This document shows positions 45,217 to 53,679 of a stretch of DNA of 64,000 nucleotides, piece by piece. Source of the stretch: Flammeovirgaceae bacterium 311 (GTDB taxonomy: Bacteria; Bacteroidota; Bacteroidia; Cytophagales; Cyclobacteriaceae). The notes below the pieces were generated by a model. The model made no database searches and was not told the DNA's origin. It saw only the letters and a program-made list of their open reading frames with translations. The stretch spans positions 4,369,001 to 4,433,000 of the forward strand of contig CP004371.1 in NCBI GenBank assembly GCA_000597885.1, read 5' to 3'. Positions within the stretch are counted from its first letter, which is position 1. Every line of letters begins with the position of its first letter. The translations under genes and the position numbers were made by a program.

Positions 45217-46272
45217 ATGAGCCAGTTTAATTTTGAAGATCATTCCCACAGAAGATACAACCCCCTGACAGGAGAATGGCTGCAGGTATCGCCTCACCGG
45301 GCAAAGCGCCCCTGGCAGGGCCAGCAGGAAAAAACTGCCCAAGCCAAACGCCCCGCTTATGATCCTGCCTGCTATCTATGCCCCGGCAACACCCGGGCCA
45401 ACGGAGAGGTAAACCCGGCTTACGAGGGTACATATGCTTTTAAAAACGACTTTGCCGCCATTACCGATGATGTACCCAGTGGCAGCATGCAGGAGGGAGA
45501 GTTTTTTCTGGCAAAGAGCGAGCGCGGTATTTGTAAGGTGATCTGCTTTTCGCCCCGCCATGATCTTACTGTGCCCGAAATGGAGGTAGAAGCCATTAAA
45601 GAAGTGGTGGAGCTCTGGAAGCGGGAGTACCTGGAACTGGGCCAAAAAGATTTTATCAACCACGTTCAGATCTTCGAGAACAAAGGCGAGGTAATGGGTG
45701 CTTCTAACCCTCATCCGCACGGCCAGATCTGGGCGCAGGAATCCATACCCGATGAACCGGCAAAAAAACAGCTGCACCTTGGCCGCTACTACGAGAAGCA
45801 CGGCAGAACCCTGCTGCAGGATTACCTGCAGGCCGAGCTGCAGAAGGAGGAGCGGATCTTGTTTGAGAATGAGCATTTTGTAGCCCTGGTGCCTTTTTGG
45901 GCAGTATGGCCCTTTGAGGCCATGATCGTTGCCAAACGGGCAGTACCCAGTATAGATAAACTAACAGAAGCAGAAATGTTAAGCCTGGCCGATGCCTACA
46001 GGCAGCTGACCATTCGCTACGATAACCTCTTTGAGATCTCCTTTCCCTATTCGGCTGGCCTGCACCAGGCCCCTACCGATGGCCGGGAGCATCCCGAGTG
46101 GCACCTGCACATGGTGTTTTACCCGCCCCTGCTGCGCTCTGCCACGGTAAAGAAGTTTATGGTAGGCTACGAAATGCTGGGCAATCCTCAGCGGGATATT
46201 ACCCCGGAAACTGCCGCTGCCATGCTTAGAGGGCTGCCGGCAGTGCATTATAAGCAGCGGGAGGTTGAATAG
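45217..46272 (+). CDS. galT: Galactose-1-phosphate uridylyltransferase
   Basis: The 351-residue enzyme exchanges UMP between UDP-glucose and galactose 1-phosphate. The nucleophile motif is NPHPHGQIWAQ (HPH). Zinc-ligand Cys residues sit in DPACYLCPGNTR near residue 55. The second half-domain carries the conserved HQAPTDG, PEWHLHMVFYPPLLRS and a late KFMVGYEML segment. I chose ATG 45217 over an in-frame start 33 bp upstream. It is probably co-transcribed with galK. Confidence 0.95.
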   Translation: MSQFNFEDHSHRRYNPLTGEWLQVSPHRAKRPWQGQQEKTAQAKRPAYDPACYLCPGNTRANGEVNPAYEGTYAFKNDFAAITDDVPSGSMQEGEFFLAKSERGICKVICFSPRHDLTVPEMEVEAIKEVVELWKREYLELGQKDFINHVQIFENKGEVMGASNPHPHGQIWAQESIPDEPAKKQLHLGRYYEKHGRTLLQDYLQAELQKEERILFENEHFVALVPFWAVWPFEAMIVAKRAVPSIDKLTEAEMLSLADAYRQLTIRYDNLFEISFPYSAGLHQAPTDGREHPEWHLHMVFYPPLLRSATVKKFMVGYEMLGNPQRDITPETAAAMLRGLPAVHYKQREVE

Positions 46273-46435
46273 GGCCAATGTCTTATCCTGCCTTTACCGA
46301 TACATAACATTTTAATAACCGGCAGCACAAAACATGCGGAGATCCCTAACGGATTATTAACGGCGGCATCACGATAGAGTAACAGGCTGTTTTCAATTTT
46401 GGGTTTTTAAGACTTTCACTTTTAAACCTGATTTC

Positions 46436-48310
46436 ATGAAACACTTTTTCCAGTATCTGTTGGCAGGCCTGTTAATAAATCCCCTGGCGCCGGCTTTCGC
46501 TCAAAATGCAGGGCATAAAAAAGGTAACGCCTTAGCTGAGCAGGAGGTAGAGCTGTCAGTGCTCGATTCTTACGAAGCTGCAGGTAGGGAATATGCCGGA
46601 GGTGCTGCAGAAATTGCAGCTTTCGACCCTAAAACCAGCCATGTATTTATCACCAATGGGCAGAAGAATGCGCTTGATATCATTAAGATCAGCTCGGCAG
46701 GAGAGCTGGCCTTTGTAAAAAGCATAGACCTTTCAGCCTATGGTTCAGGCCCGAACAGTGTGGCGGTTAGCAAACGCCTGGCGGTAGTAGTGGTAGACGG
46801 CTACCATAATGAAGATGGGACCTACAAAGCCGGAACAGCAGTATTTTTCGATACTCATGGAAATTACCTGCGGCAGGTGCAGGTGGGGCACATTCCCGAT
46901 ATGGTTACTTTCACACCAAACGGGCAGTATGCAGTTGTTGCCAATGAGGCCGAGCCCAATGCCGACTATACCTTTGATCCTGAAGGATCTGTAAGCATTA
47001 TCGATGTAAGCAATTTTTCTGTCAGAACTGCAGATTTCAGAAGTTTCAACGATAATATTCATCCCGAGGTACGCATCTTTGGGCCTGGGGCTACAGTGGC
47101 CCAGGATTTGGAGCCGGAGTACATCACAATCTCTCACGATTCCAGAACGGCCTACGTTACCCTGCAGGAAAATAATGCCATGGCGGTGGTAGATCTTAAA
47201 TCAGCCAGGGTGCTGGAGATCTATCCGCTGGGAACCAAAGACCACTCTCTGATGGCAAATGCCCTGGATGTGAGCGACCGGGATGGCGGTATTCAGTTTA
47301 ACCCCTGGCCTGTAAAAGGATTCTTTATGCCTGATGCCATTGCTTCCTATAAGCACCAGGGCCAAACCTTTTTGGTAACGGCCAACGAGGGTGATGCCCG
47401 CGATTATGATGGCTATTCTGAAGAAGCCCGGGTAAAAGATCTTGCCTTGGACCCTGCCGTTTTTCCGGATGCCAAATGGCTGCAAAAAAATGAAAACCTG
47501 GGCAGGCTAAAAACAACCACTGCCCAGGGAGATGCCGATGGAGATGGGCTTTATGAGGAAATCTACACCTATGGTGCCCGCTCTTTTTCGATATGGAACG
47601 AGCAGGGCCAGCTGATCTGGGACAGCCAAGACGAGTTTGAACGCATTTTGGCAGATCTGCTCCCCGATAATTTTGGCAGCACCAACGACGAAGGTCCTTC
47701 CTTCGATGGCAGAAGCGATGACAAAGGACCCGAGCCGGAAGGGATAGTGATTGGGAAGATTGGTGGCAAAACATATGCTTTCATTGGCTTAGAGCGCATA
47801 GGTGGCGTAATGGTGTATAACATCAGCAATCCTTTTGCACCAGAATTTATCACTTATGCAAACAACAGAGACTTCAGTGCTATATTCGATGAAGATAGCC
47901 CCGAAGGCTTCCTGCAGGCAAAAGACCTGGGTCCGGAAGGCCTGGTGTTTATCGCGGCACATGAGAGTCCCACAAAAACAGACCTGCTGTTGTTAACCAA
48001 CGAGGTAAGCGGTACTACTACTTTATTTGAGGTGAAATCCAGCAAATCATTCAGTGCACAGGTGGCCCTGCAGTTTTACCCTAACCCGGTAAGCGATAAG
48101 CTTTATCTGAATGTGGAAAAACTACAGGAAAAGAGCATAACCATAGAAATTGCAGGCATGCTCACCGGCAAGGTTTACTTATCGCAAAGCTATGAGCTGA
48201 CGGGTGCACCTACGCTTGAAATACCACTTGCCCGATTACCGAACCAGCTGTATGTGGTAAAGGTAAAAGGCGCTGCCATCAATCAGCAGCACCGCCTGCT
48301 GAAGAAGTAA
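46436..48310 (+). CDS. Secreted choice-of-anchor I type beta-propeller protein with T9SS sorting domain
   Basis: The 624-residue protein has a signal peptide (YLLAGLLINPLAPAFAQ). A beta-propeller body covers about residues 40-525 (YAGGAAEIAAFDPKTSHVFI, TVAQDLEPEYITISHDSRTA, VTANEGDARDYDGY, PEGIVIGKIGGKTYAFIGLE), like the choice-of-anchor I family often annotated loosely as alkaline phosphatase. The last ~75 residues are a T9SS type A sorting domain (QFYPNPVSDKLYLNV, ending HRLLKK). It should therefore be secreted through T9SS and attached to the cell surface. No catalytic function can be assigned. A hairpin terminator follows. Confidence 0.85.
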   Translation: MKHFFQYLLAGLLINPLAPAFAQNAGHKKGNALAEQEVELSVLDSYEAAGREYAGGAAEIAAFDPKTSHVFITNGQKNALDIIKISSAGELAFVKSIDLSAYGSGPNSVAVSKRLAVVVVDGYHNEDGTYKAGTAVFFDTHGNYLRQVQVGHIPDMVTFTPNGQYAVVANEAEPNADYTFDPEGSVSIIDVSNFSVRTADFRSFNDNIHPEVRIFGPGATVAQDLEPEYITISHDSRTAYVTLQENNAMAVVDLKSARVLEIYPLGTKDHSLMANALDVSDRDGGIQFNPWPVKGFFMPDAIASYKHQGQTFLVTANEGDARDYDGYSEEARVKDLALDPAVFPDAKWLQKNENLGRLKTTTAQGDADGDGLYEEIYTYGARSFSIWNEQGQLIWDSQDEFERILADLLPDNFGSTNDEGPSFDGRSDDKGPEPEGIVIGKIGGKTYAFIGLERIGGVMVYNISNPFAPEFITYANNRDFSAIFDEDSPEGFLQAKDLGPEGLVFIAAHESPTKTDLLLLTNEVSGTTTLFEVKSSKSFSAQVALQFYPNPVSDKLYLNVEKLQEKSITIEIAGMLTGKVYLSQSYELTGAPTLEIPLARLPNQLYVVKVKGAAINQQHRLLKK

Positions 48311-48338
48311 GCAACCTACAACGATGTGTCTATATATC

Positions 48339-48376
48339 AGCAGTGTCTGGCTTCAGGCGCTGCTGTTTTGTTTTTA
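48339..48376 (+). terminator. Terminator of the T9SS propeller gene
   Basis: An 11-bp stem (AGCAGTGTCTG with CAGGCGCTGCT, two G-T pairs) with a GCTT loop, then GTTTTGTTTTTATT. Confidence 0.75.
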
Positions 48377-48550
48377 TTACAATCTGCTGCATTTCTTCTA
48401 TATGGCACAGGCTTATCTTAGGAATTTTTAAAAGGAGTTGATATAATTTATTTATGAGATAACTTCTGTTTAAAGTAGATGGGCCGTTTGAAAAGAACAC
48501 AAAAAGAATATACCTTGTAGTATAATGTTACGAGTTATTTCTAAACAGTA

Positions 48551-50410
48551 ATGCTTATACCGAAGCAATGCACGCTTACCATTCTAGGCTTTTTATTATT
48601 ATTGACCGGCGCCTTTGCACAGCCCGGAAACGAGGTTATTGATTATGCTACACTCATAAAAGCAGCCCGGGAGAAGCTGGTGGTGGAGAGAACATGCCTT
48701 ATCCAGATCAATAACAAGCAGTCCGACTGGGTTTCAGCCATTGAAATTCCCTACAGAGCTGGTGAAAAGTTAGATATTTTAGAGGCTTCCATTATTGACA
48801 GAAATGGAAAGGTAGTAAGAACCTTAAAAAAGAAAGAAATCATTAGCAGAAGTGCTATCTCCCAGGGTACATTTTTTGAGGACAGTTTTGTGAAGGAATT
48901 CAACCTTAAGTGGCATGAATATCCTTACCGGGTAAAGTACAGCTACAGGAAAGAAACAAACCAGTTTCTGCATGTGGCCGACTGGTATCCGGTGCTCTAT
49001 GTAAACGTACCTACCAGAAAGGCTTCATTAACTGTACAGCTTCCGCTTGATTACAAGGTAAAGCTGAACTTCCCGGAGGCATTTACCTTCAATGCAGATA
49101 CACTGGGGAATGGCTGCACCCTGCGCTGGCGCATCTCGGAGGTAGTGCCGGTTAATAAAGAGGCATTCTCCCGTCCTGTTCAGGAAAGTATTCCCCATGT
49201 AAAGATTGTTCCGGAAGAGTTTACCTATGGTGTAGAGGGAAGTTTTAAAGACTGGGCCTCTTATGGAGGCTGGCTGAACAAGATGAATGAAGGCCTGGAT
49301 GTACTCCCTCTTTCGGAGCAACTTGTGGTAGAGGAGCTTCTGAAGGGCATTACCGATAAAAGAGAAATTGTAAAGACGCTTTACCATCACCTCCAGGATC
49401 ATACACGCTACATTAATGTATCCATCGACCTGGGTGGCCTGAAGCCCTACCCGGCCTCCTATGTATGCACCAATAAGTATGGTGACTGTAAGGCACTTAC
49501 TATCTACATGAAAGCCCTCCTGAAACATGTGGGTATAGCGTCTTTCTACACCATTATTCATGCGGATGCAAATCCTGTTCCGCTGGAACCACAATTTCCC
49601 AGTCACCAGTTTAACCATGTGGTGCTCTGTGTGCCGCTGGAGGGAGATACCCTCTGGCTGGAGAACACAGTAAGCTACCTGCCCTATAATTACCTGGGAA
49701 CGTTTACCCAAAATCGTTATGCCTTAGCCGTAGGTAACAATGGTAGCAGGCTAGTTAAAACACCCGCTCTGAAGCTGGAAGATGTGCTGGAAAAATCAGT
49801 CCAGGCTTATGTACTGAACCAGGCAGGAGAGGGAACGCTGGAGGTTGTGCAGGAACACCGGGGAGAAACCTTTGAGTATTTCAAACAACTGCAACACGAG
49901 ATCAGCGAAAAGGAACAGCAAAGGATTATTCAAAACGGCATTAATGTAACAAACGCCGAGTTGCTCCAGTGGAAGATCAGCCAGGCAAATCGTGATCTGG
50001 CCCAGCTACAACTTCAGCTGTCGCTTCGGGTGAATGGCCAGGTCAGAAAGCTGGGCAGTAGCCTGGTACTCACCCCCACTAATTTTGTGCTGCCCAGGCT
50101 GGAAAGTACCAGCAGCAGAAAGGAACCTATCAGGATAAACTATCCCGTAAACAGGCTGGATTCCATTACATATCATTTACCCTTTGCCAGCCAGTATAAA
50201 ACTAAATTGCCCGAAGATGTGGCAATAGAATCAAAATATGGACGCTATCAGGAAAAGTACTACCAGCAGGACGGGCAGATCTGTGTAAGCAGAAGTTTTC
50301 AGCTAGTGGCAGGCAATTTCCCCAAAGAGGAGTACCTTGCTTTTTATGCTTTTTTTGAATCCATAAAAGAATCACAGAAAAAATCAGCCATTGTATTAAA
50401 ACCAAATTAA
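48551..50410 (+). CDS. DUF3857/transglutaminase-like exported protein (catalytic Cys present)
   Basis: The 619-residue protein has a signal peptide (ILGFLLLLTGAFAQ). An all-beta DUF3857 domain (about 45-205, including RVKYSYRKETNQF) precedes a transglutaminase-like domain (about 265-375). Cys313 in TNKYGDCKALT and His356 in HQFNHVVLCV stand at the catalytic positions. The usual third-residue Asp position appears as Glu371 in LWLENT. A C-terminal beta region follows. The family is common in Bacteroidota envelopes but unassigned functionally; protease, amidase or crosslinking roles are possible. Only 1 bp separates it from a homologous gene. Confidence 0.85.
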   Translation: MLIPKQCTLTILGFLLLLTGAFAQPGNEVIDYATLIKAAREKLVVERTCLIQINNKQSDWVSAIEIPYRAGEKLDILEASIIDRNGKVVRTLKKKEIISRSAISQGTFFEDSFVKEFNLKWHEYPYRVKYSYRKETNQFLHVADWYPVLYVNVPTRKASLTVQLPLDYKVKLNFPEAFTFNADTLGNGCTLRWRISEVVPVNKEAFSRPVQESIPHVKIVPEEFTYGVEGSFKDWASYGGWLNKMNEGLDVLPLSEQLVVEELLKGITDKREIVKTLYHHLQDHTRYINVSIDLGGLKPYPASYVCTNKYGDCKALTIYMKALLKHVGIASFYTIIHADANPVPLEPQFPSHQFNHVVLCVPLEGDTLWLENTVSYLPYNYLGTFTQNRYALAVGNNGSRLVKTPALKLEDVLEKSVQAYVLNQAGEGTLEVVQEHRGETFEYFKQLQHEISEKEQQRIIQNGINVTNAELLQWKISQANRDLAQLQLQLSLRVNGQVRKLGSSLVLTPTNFVLPRLESTSSRKEPIRINYPVNRLDSITYHLPFASQYKTKLPEDVAIESKYGRYQEKYYQQDGQICVSRSFQLVAGNFPKEEYLAFYAFFESIKESQKKSAIVLKPN

Positions 50411-50411
50411 A

Positions 50412-52412
50412 ATGCGCAGGACTATCGCTATAGTTGCTCTTAGCCTTCTTTCTCTCCAGCCGGTTCTGGCACAGCGCCTTTCGAAAGAGTTTGGTGTTAT
50501 CAGCAAAAATGAGTTCGACTACAAGGAGTATGAGCAGGACCCCGAAGCGGAGGCTGTTGTATTGTTTGATATAGGCAATTCTGTTTTTTTTGAAGCAAAT
50601 AATGGGTACGATATCCGCTTTACCCGCACCAAAAGGGTAAAAGTGCTGAAAAGAGCCGGTGCCAACCAGGCAGAAGTATCCATTCCATTTTATGTGGATG
50701 GCTTCGGAAAGTCAGAGAAAATAGTTTCCATTGAAGCCTACAGCTACAACCTGGAACCAGCCCCTTTATCCAAAAAAGCCATAGACCAAAGCAGTGTATA
50801 CGAAGAAAAAATAAACGACCGCTGGCGGGTAAAAAAGTTTGTTATCCCGGATGTAAAGGAGGGAACAATCCTTGAGTACAAATATGTGCTGGAAACACCC
50901 TTTCACTTTAACCTGCCCGACTGGGAGTTTCAGGACAAGATACCCACCCTGTATAGTGAATACACCGCAAAGCTGATTCCCTTCTATGAATATGTATATC
51001 TGGCACAGGGCATCAGCAAATTTGATTTTCAGGAATCCAAGCCCGGAAACGAAACCCGCACCTTTGGCAGTGTGACCAAAGCCTACGGGCAAAACATGGG
51101 CAGCGGATTTGAATTCAAGGACATGGTACATACCTATGTGATGAAGAATGTACCTGCCTTCAGGGACGAAAGCTACATTACTTCGCCAGATGATTACCTG
51201 GCGAAAATTGATTTCCAGCTTGCTAAATTTCACAGCCCCAGGGGCGGTACTACCAACATCATTTCTACCTGGCCGGAGCTCTCAAAAGAATTGCTCAAAA
51301 ATGAAAGCTTTGGCAAATACATCAGGAGTGCTGAAAAATCAGCCAGAAAGCTGTTGGAAACTGAAGTGTCCTTAGCCCAGGGCAGCGACCTGGAAAAAAG
51401 TAAGCAGATTGTTGAGTATGTAAAAAGCAGCTTTAGCTGGAATGGGTATTACTCGAAGTATGCCTCCAAGAGCCCCAAGGAATTCTTAACTCAAAAAACA
51501 GGCAATGCCGCAGATATTAATTTGTTTCTGAATGCGATGCTGAAGGCTGCAGGCATAAATGCTCATCCTGTAATCTTGAGTACCCGGAACCATGGCAAAA
51601 TAAAAGCCGATTATCCTTTCGGACATTTCTTCAATTATGTGATCGTGCTGGTTGAGGTGGGCGATCAGGCTTACCTGACAGATGGAACCGAAGCCCTGGT
51701 TGCTTTTAACCGGCTGCCGCCCAGGTGCATCAATGAAAAAGGGCTGGTGGTGAAGGAAGATGAGGTGCCCTGGGTAGATCTCTACAGCAGTATTCAGTCA
51801 ATGGATAGTAAGCTGATCAGCTTAAGCCTTGATCCGGAGAACTTAACAGCGAAAGCATTGGTAACTGTACAAAGCACAGAATTTGAGGCGCTGGGCTACA
51901 GAAATTTATTCAAGGACGATACCACAAAGATCAGGAAGAACCTCACAGAAAATGGATTCAGCCATATATCTAAGGTTAAGACCTTTAATTTCAAAAAAAC
52001 CAGTTCCCCTTATATCATGGCCTACGAGGGCAAAGCGGCATTGGAAGTGATCGACAACAAACTTATAGTTTCACCCTTTTTGAGTTATCCCATACAGGAA
52101 AATACCCTTACTCAAAAAACACGCTCCTACCCGGTAGATTTTATCTATCCGAAAAAAGAACAGTTTGTATCGCGGATAGATATTCCTGCAGGTTACAAGC
52201 TGATTGGGGTTCCGGAAGAGTTTGTGGTTGATGATGAACTTGCTGAAATAAGCCTGAAATATGCTATCACTGAAGACAATATCATTGAGATCAGCGCCAA
52301 TTATCACCTGAAAAAGGGGGTGTACGTAGCAGAGGAATACAGCAGGATAAAGCAGTATATTGACATGATCGTTAAAAAATTCAACGAGCAGCTGGTATTT
52401 GAGAAAATTTAG
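50412..52412 (+). CDS. DUF3857/transglutaminase-like exported protein lacking catalytic residues
   Basis: The 666-residue protein has a signal peptide (AIVALSLLSLQPVLAQ). The domain order matches the preceding protein: DUF3857 (about 60-220), transglutaminase-like core (about 325-430) and a C-terminal beta domain. At the site of the catalytic Cys the sequence reads TGNAADIN (Ala366). Where the His should be it reads FFNYVIV (Tyr409), while an Asp remains in YLTDGT (Asp424). The fold is probably kept without hydrolytic activity. The start lies 1 bp after the upstream stop, implying translational coupling and perhaps a complex of the two proteins. Confidence 0.85.
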   Translation: MRRTIAIVALSLLSLQPVLAQRLSKEFGVISKNEFDYKEYEQDPEAEAVVLFDIGNSVFFEANNGYDIRFTRTKRVKVLKRAGANQAEVSIPFYVDGFGKSEKIVSIEAYSYNLEPAPLSKKAIDQSSVYEEKINDRWRVKKFVIPDVKEGTILEYKYVLETPFHFNLPDWEFQDKIPTLYSEYTAKLIPFYEYVYLAQGISKFDFQESKPGNETRTFGSVTKAYGQNMGSGFEFKDMVHTYVMKNVPAFRDESYITSPDDYLAKIDFQLAKFHSPRGGTTNIISTWPELSKELLKNESFGKYIRSAEKSARKLLETEVSLAQGSDLEKSKQIVEYVKSSFSWNGYYSKYASKSPKEFLTQKTGNAADINLFLNAMLKAAGINAHPVILSTRNHGKIKADYPFGHFFNYVIVLVEVGDQAYLTDGTEALVAFNRLPPRCINEKGLVVKEDEVPWVDLYSSIQSMDSKLISLSLDPENLTAKALVTVQSTEFEALGYRNLFKDDTTKIRKNLTENGFSHISKVKTFNFKKTSSPYIMAYEGKAALEVIDNKLIVSPFLSYPIQENTLTQKTRSYPVDFIYPKKEQFVSRIDIPAGYKLIGVPEEFVVDDELAEISLKYAITEDNIIEISANYHLKKGVYVAEEYSRIKQYIDMIVKKFNEQLVFEKI

Positions 52413-52456
52413 CCAATTTCATCTTCATTAGTGCCAGTTCATTAAAACTACGGTTT

Positions 52457-53077
52457 ATGGAAGCCTTAAGAAGAAATTTACATTTCTTTTCTGAACCAGA
52501 CTTTCAGCAGGAAATAAGGGAGCATGGAAAGTTGGTGGTTCTGAATAAGGGTGATGTGGTTGTGCGGGAAGGTCAGTATGTTAAATTTTTACCCATCGTC
52601 ATCAAGGGATCCATCAGGGTTTTTCAGCAGAAAGAAGATAGAGAAATGCTGCTGTATTATGTACGTCAGCAGGAAACCTGCACCATGTCCCTGGCCGCTG
52701 CCTACTTCAATAACATAAGCACTTCTCATGGAGTGGCTGCAGAAGCAACAGAAGCCCTTGTTTTTCCTGCCAAACTTATAAGCGAATGGCAACTGAAATA
52801 CCCCTCCTGGAACAGATATGTAATGCTGATGTTCAGAAGCCGCTATGATGAACTTATTAATGCTTTGGAAGGCGTGGTGTTCGAACATATTGATGTGCGG
52901 GTGATGAAGTACCTGAACAACGCAGTCCAAAAAGCTGGCAGCAGTAATGTTTATATATCACATCAAAGGCTGGCACATGAGCTGGGTACTACCCGGGTGG
53001 TAGTATCGCGCATTTTAAAACAATTTGAGCGGGAAGAAAAAGTTAAATTGTTCAGAGGCTGTATTGAGCTTGTGTGA
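52457..53077 (+). CDS. Crp/Fnr-family transcriptional regulator
   Basis: The 206-residue protein has an N-terminal cyclic-nucleotide-binding-type beta roll (about 20-125, VVLNKGDVVVREGQYVKFLP), the dimer helix (about 125-155) and a C-terminal winged helix (about 155-206, ISHQRLAHELGTTRVVVSRI). No iron-sulfur Cys cluster is present, so it is not a classical FNR oxygen sensor. It lies 44 bp downstream of the DUF3857 pair on the same strand. It may be co-transcribed with the pair or regulate it, but no operator sequence supports that. Confidence 0.9.
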   Translation: MEALRRNLHFFSEPDFQQEIREHGKLVVLNKGDVVVREGQYVKFLPIVIKGSIRVFQQKEDREMLLYYVRQQETCTMSLAAAYFNNISTSHGVAAEATEALVFPAKLISEWQLKYPSWNRYVMLMFRSRYDELINALEGVVFEHIDVRVMKYLNNAVQKAGSSNVYISHQRLAHELGTTRVVVSRILKQFEREEKVKLFRGCIELV

Positions 53078-53341
53078 GTTTGAAAAATTAGTGAAACAAG
53101 CTGCTTTATTTTATTCCTGATTAATGGAAATGGCCTCCACTTACTATGCTGGCTGAGGTATGGTATCTCCTACTTTTTTTAGTGTTTGTATCTTTTGATA
53201 CCGAAATTATCTGAGAGGGCTTATTAAATTACAACTGAAGCAGCAATCATTGATTTTGATTCCTTAAGACCTTCTGGTTCAGGGGATATCATCATGATTG
53301 GTGTTTGTTTGATCAATTTTTTTACCCCAAAATTCAAGACT

Positions 53342-53533
53342 ATGAAAACGCTACATTGTTCAGATGCTGGTTTCGACTGCAAAGGAGTTATTACGGCCAA
53401 CAGCGAGGCAGAAGTGTTAAATCAGGCGGCAGAACATGCCCGTACAGTTCATGGTGTGCAGGTAACTCCCGAATTAGCGGCAAAACTAAGAACACTGATC
53501 AAAGATGAAAAAGAGGTAAAACCAGCCTTATAA
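53342..53533 (+). CDS. DUF1059 small protein
   Basis: The 63-residue cytoplasmic protein starts MKTLHCSDAGFDCKGVITAN and continues with an acidic helix (SEAEVLNQAAEHARTVHGVQ). The CSDAGFDC pattern and length fit the DUF1059 family of small proteins with conserved Cys residues; metal binding has been suggested but not shown. The in-frame start 48 bp upstream would add an unrelated hydrophobic stretch, so I chose ATG 53342. Function unknown. Confidence 0.8.
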   Translation: MKTLHCSDAGFDCKGVITANSEAEVLNQAAEHARTVHGVQVTPELAAKLRTLIKDEKEVKPAL

Positions 53534-53564
53534 GAGCTCAAATTCTCTGTAGCAGTTAAAGCGC

Positions 53565-53592
53565 CAATCAGTGAGCCTGTGCTGACTGATTG
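53565..53592. repeat. 8-bp inverted repeat after the DUF1059 gene
   Basis: CAATCAGT and ACTGATTG are separated by 12 bp. There is no T-run, so it is a weak terminator candidate at best. Confidence 0.3.
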
Positions 53593-53679
53593 ATAGCTTC
53601 TATTGATCTTGCTGATTAAAAAAAGCACAACCTGATCATTTTTAGCTTATTTTAGTTGCAAGACCTGATACCTCCTGCT

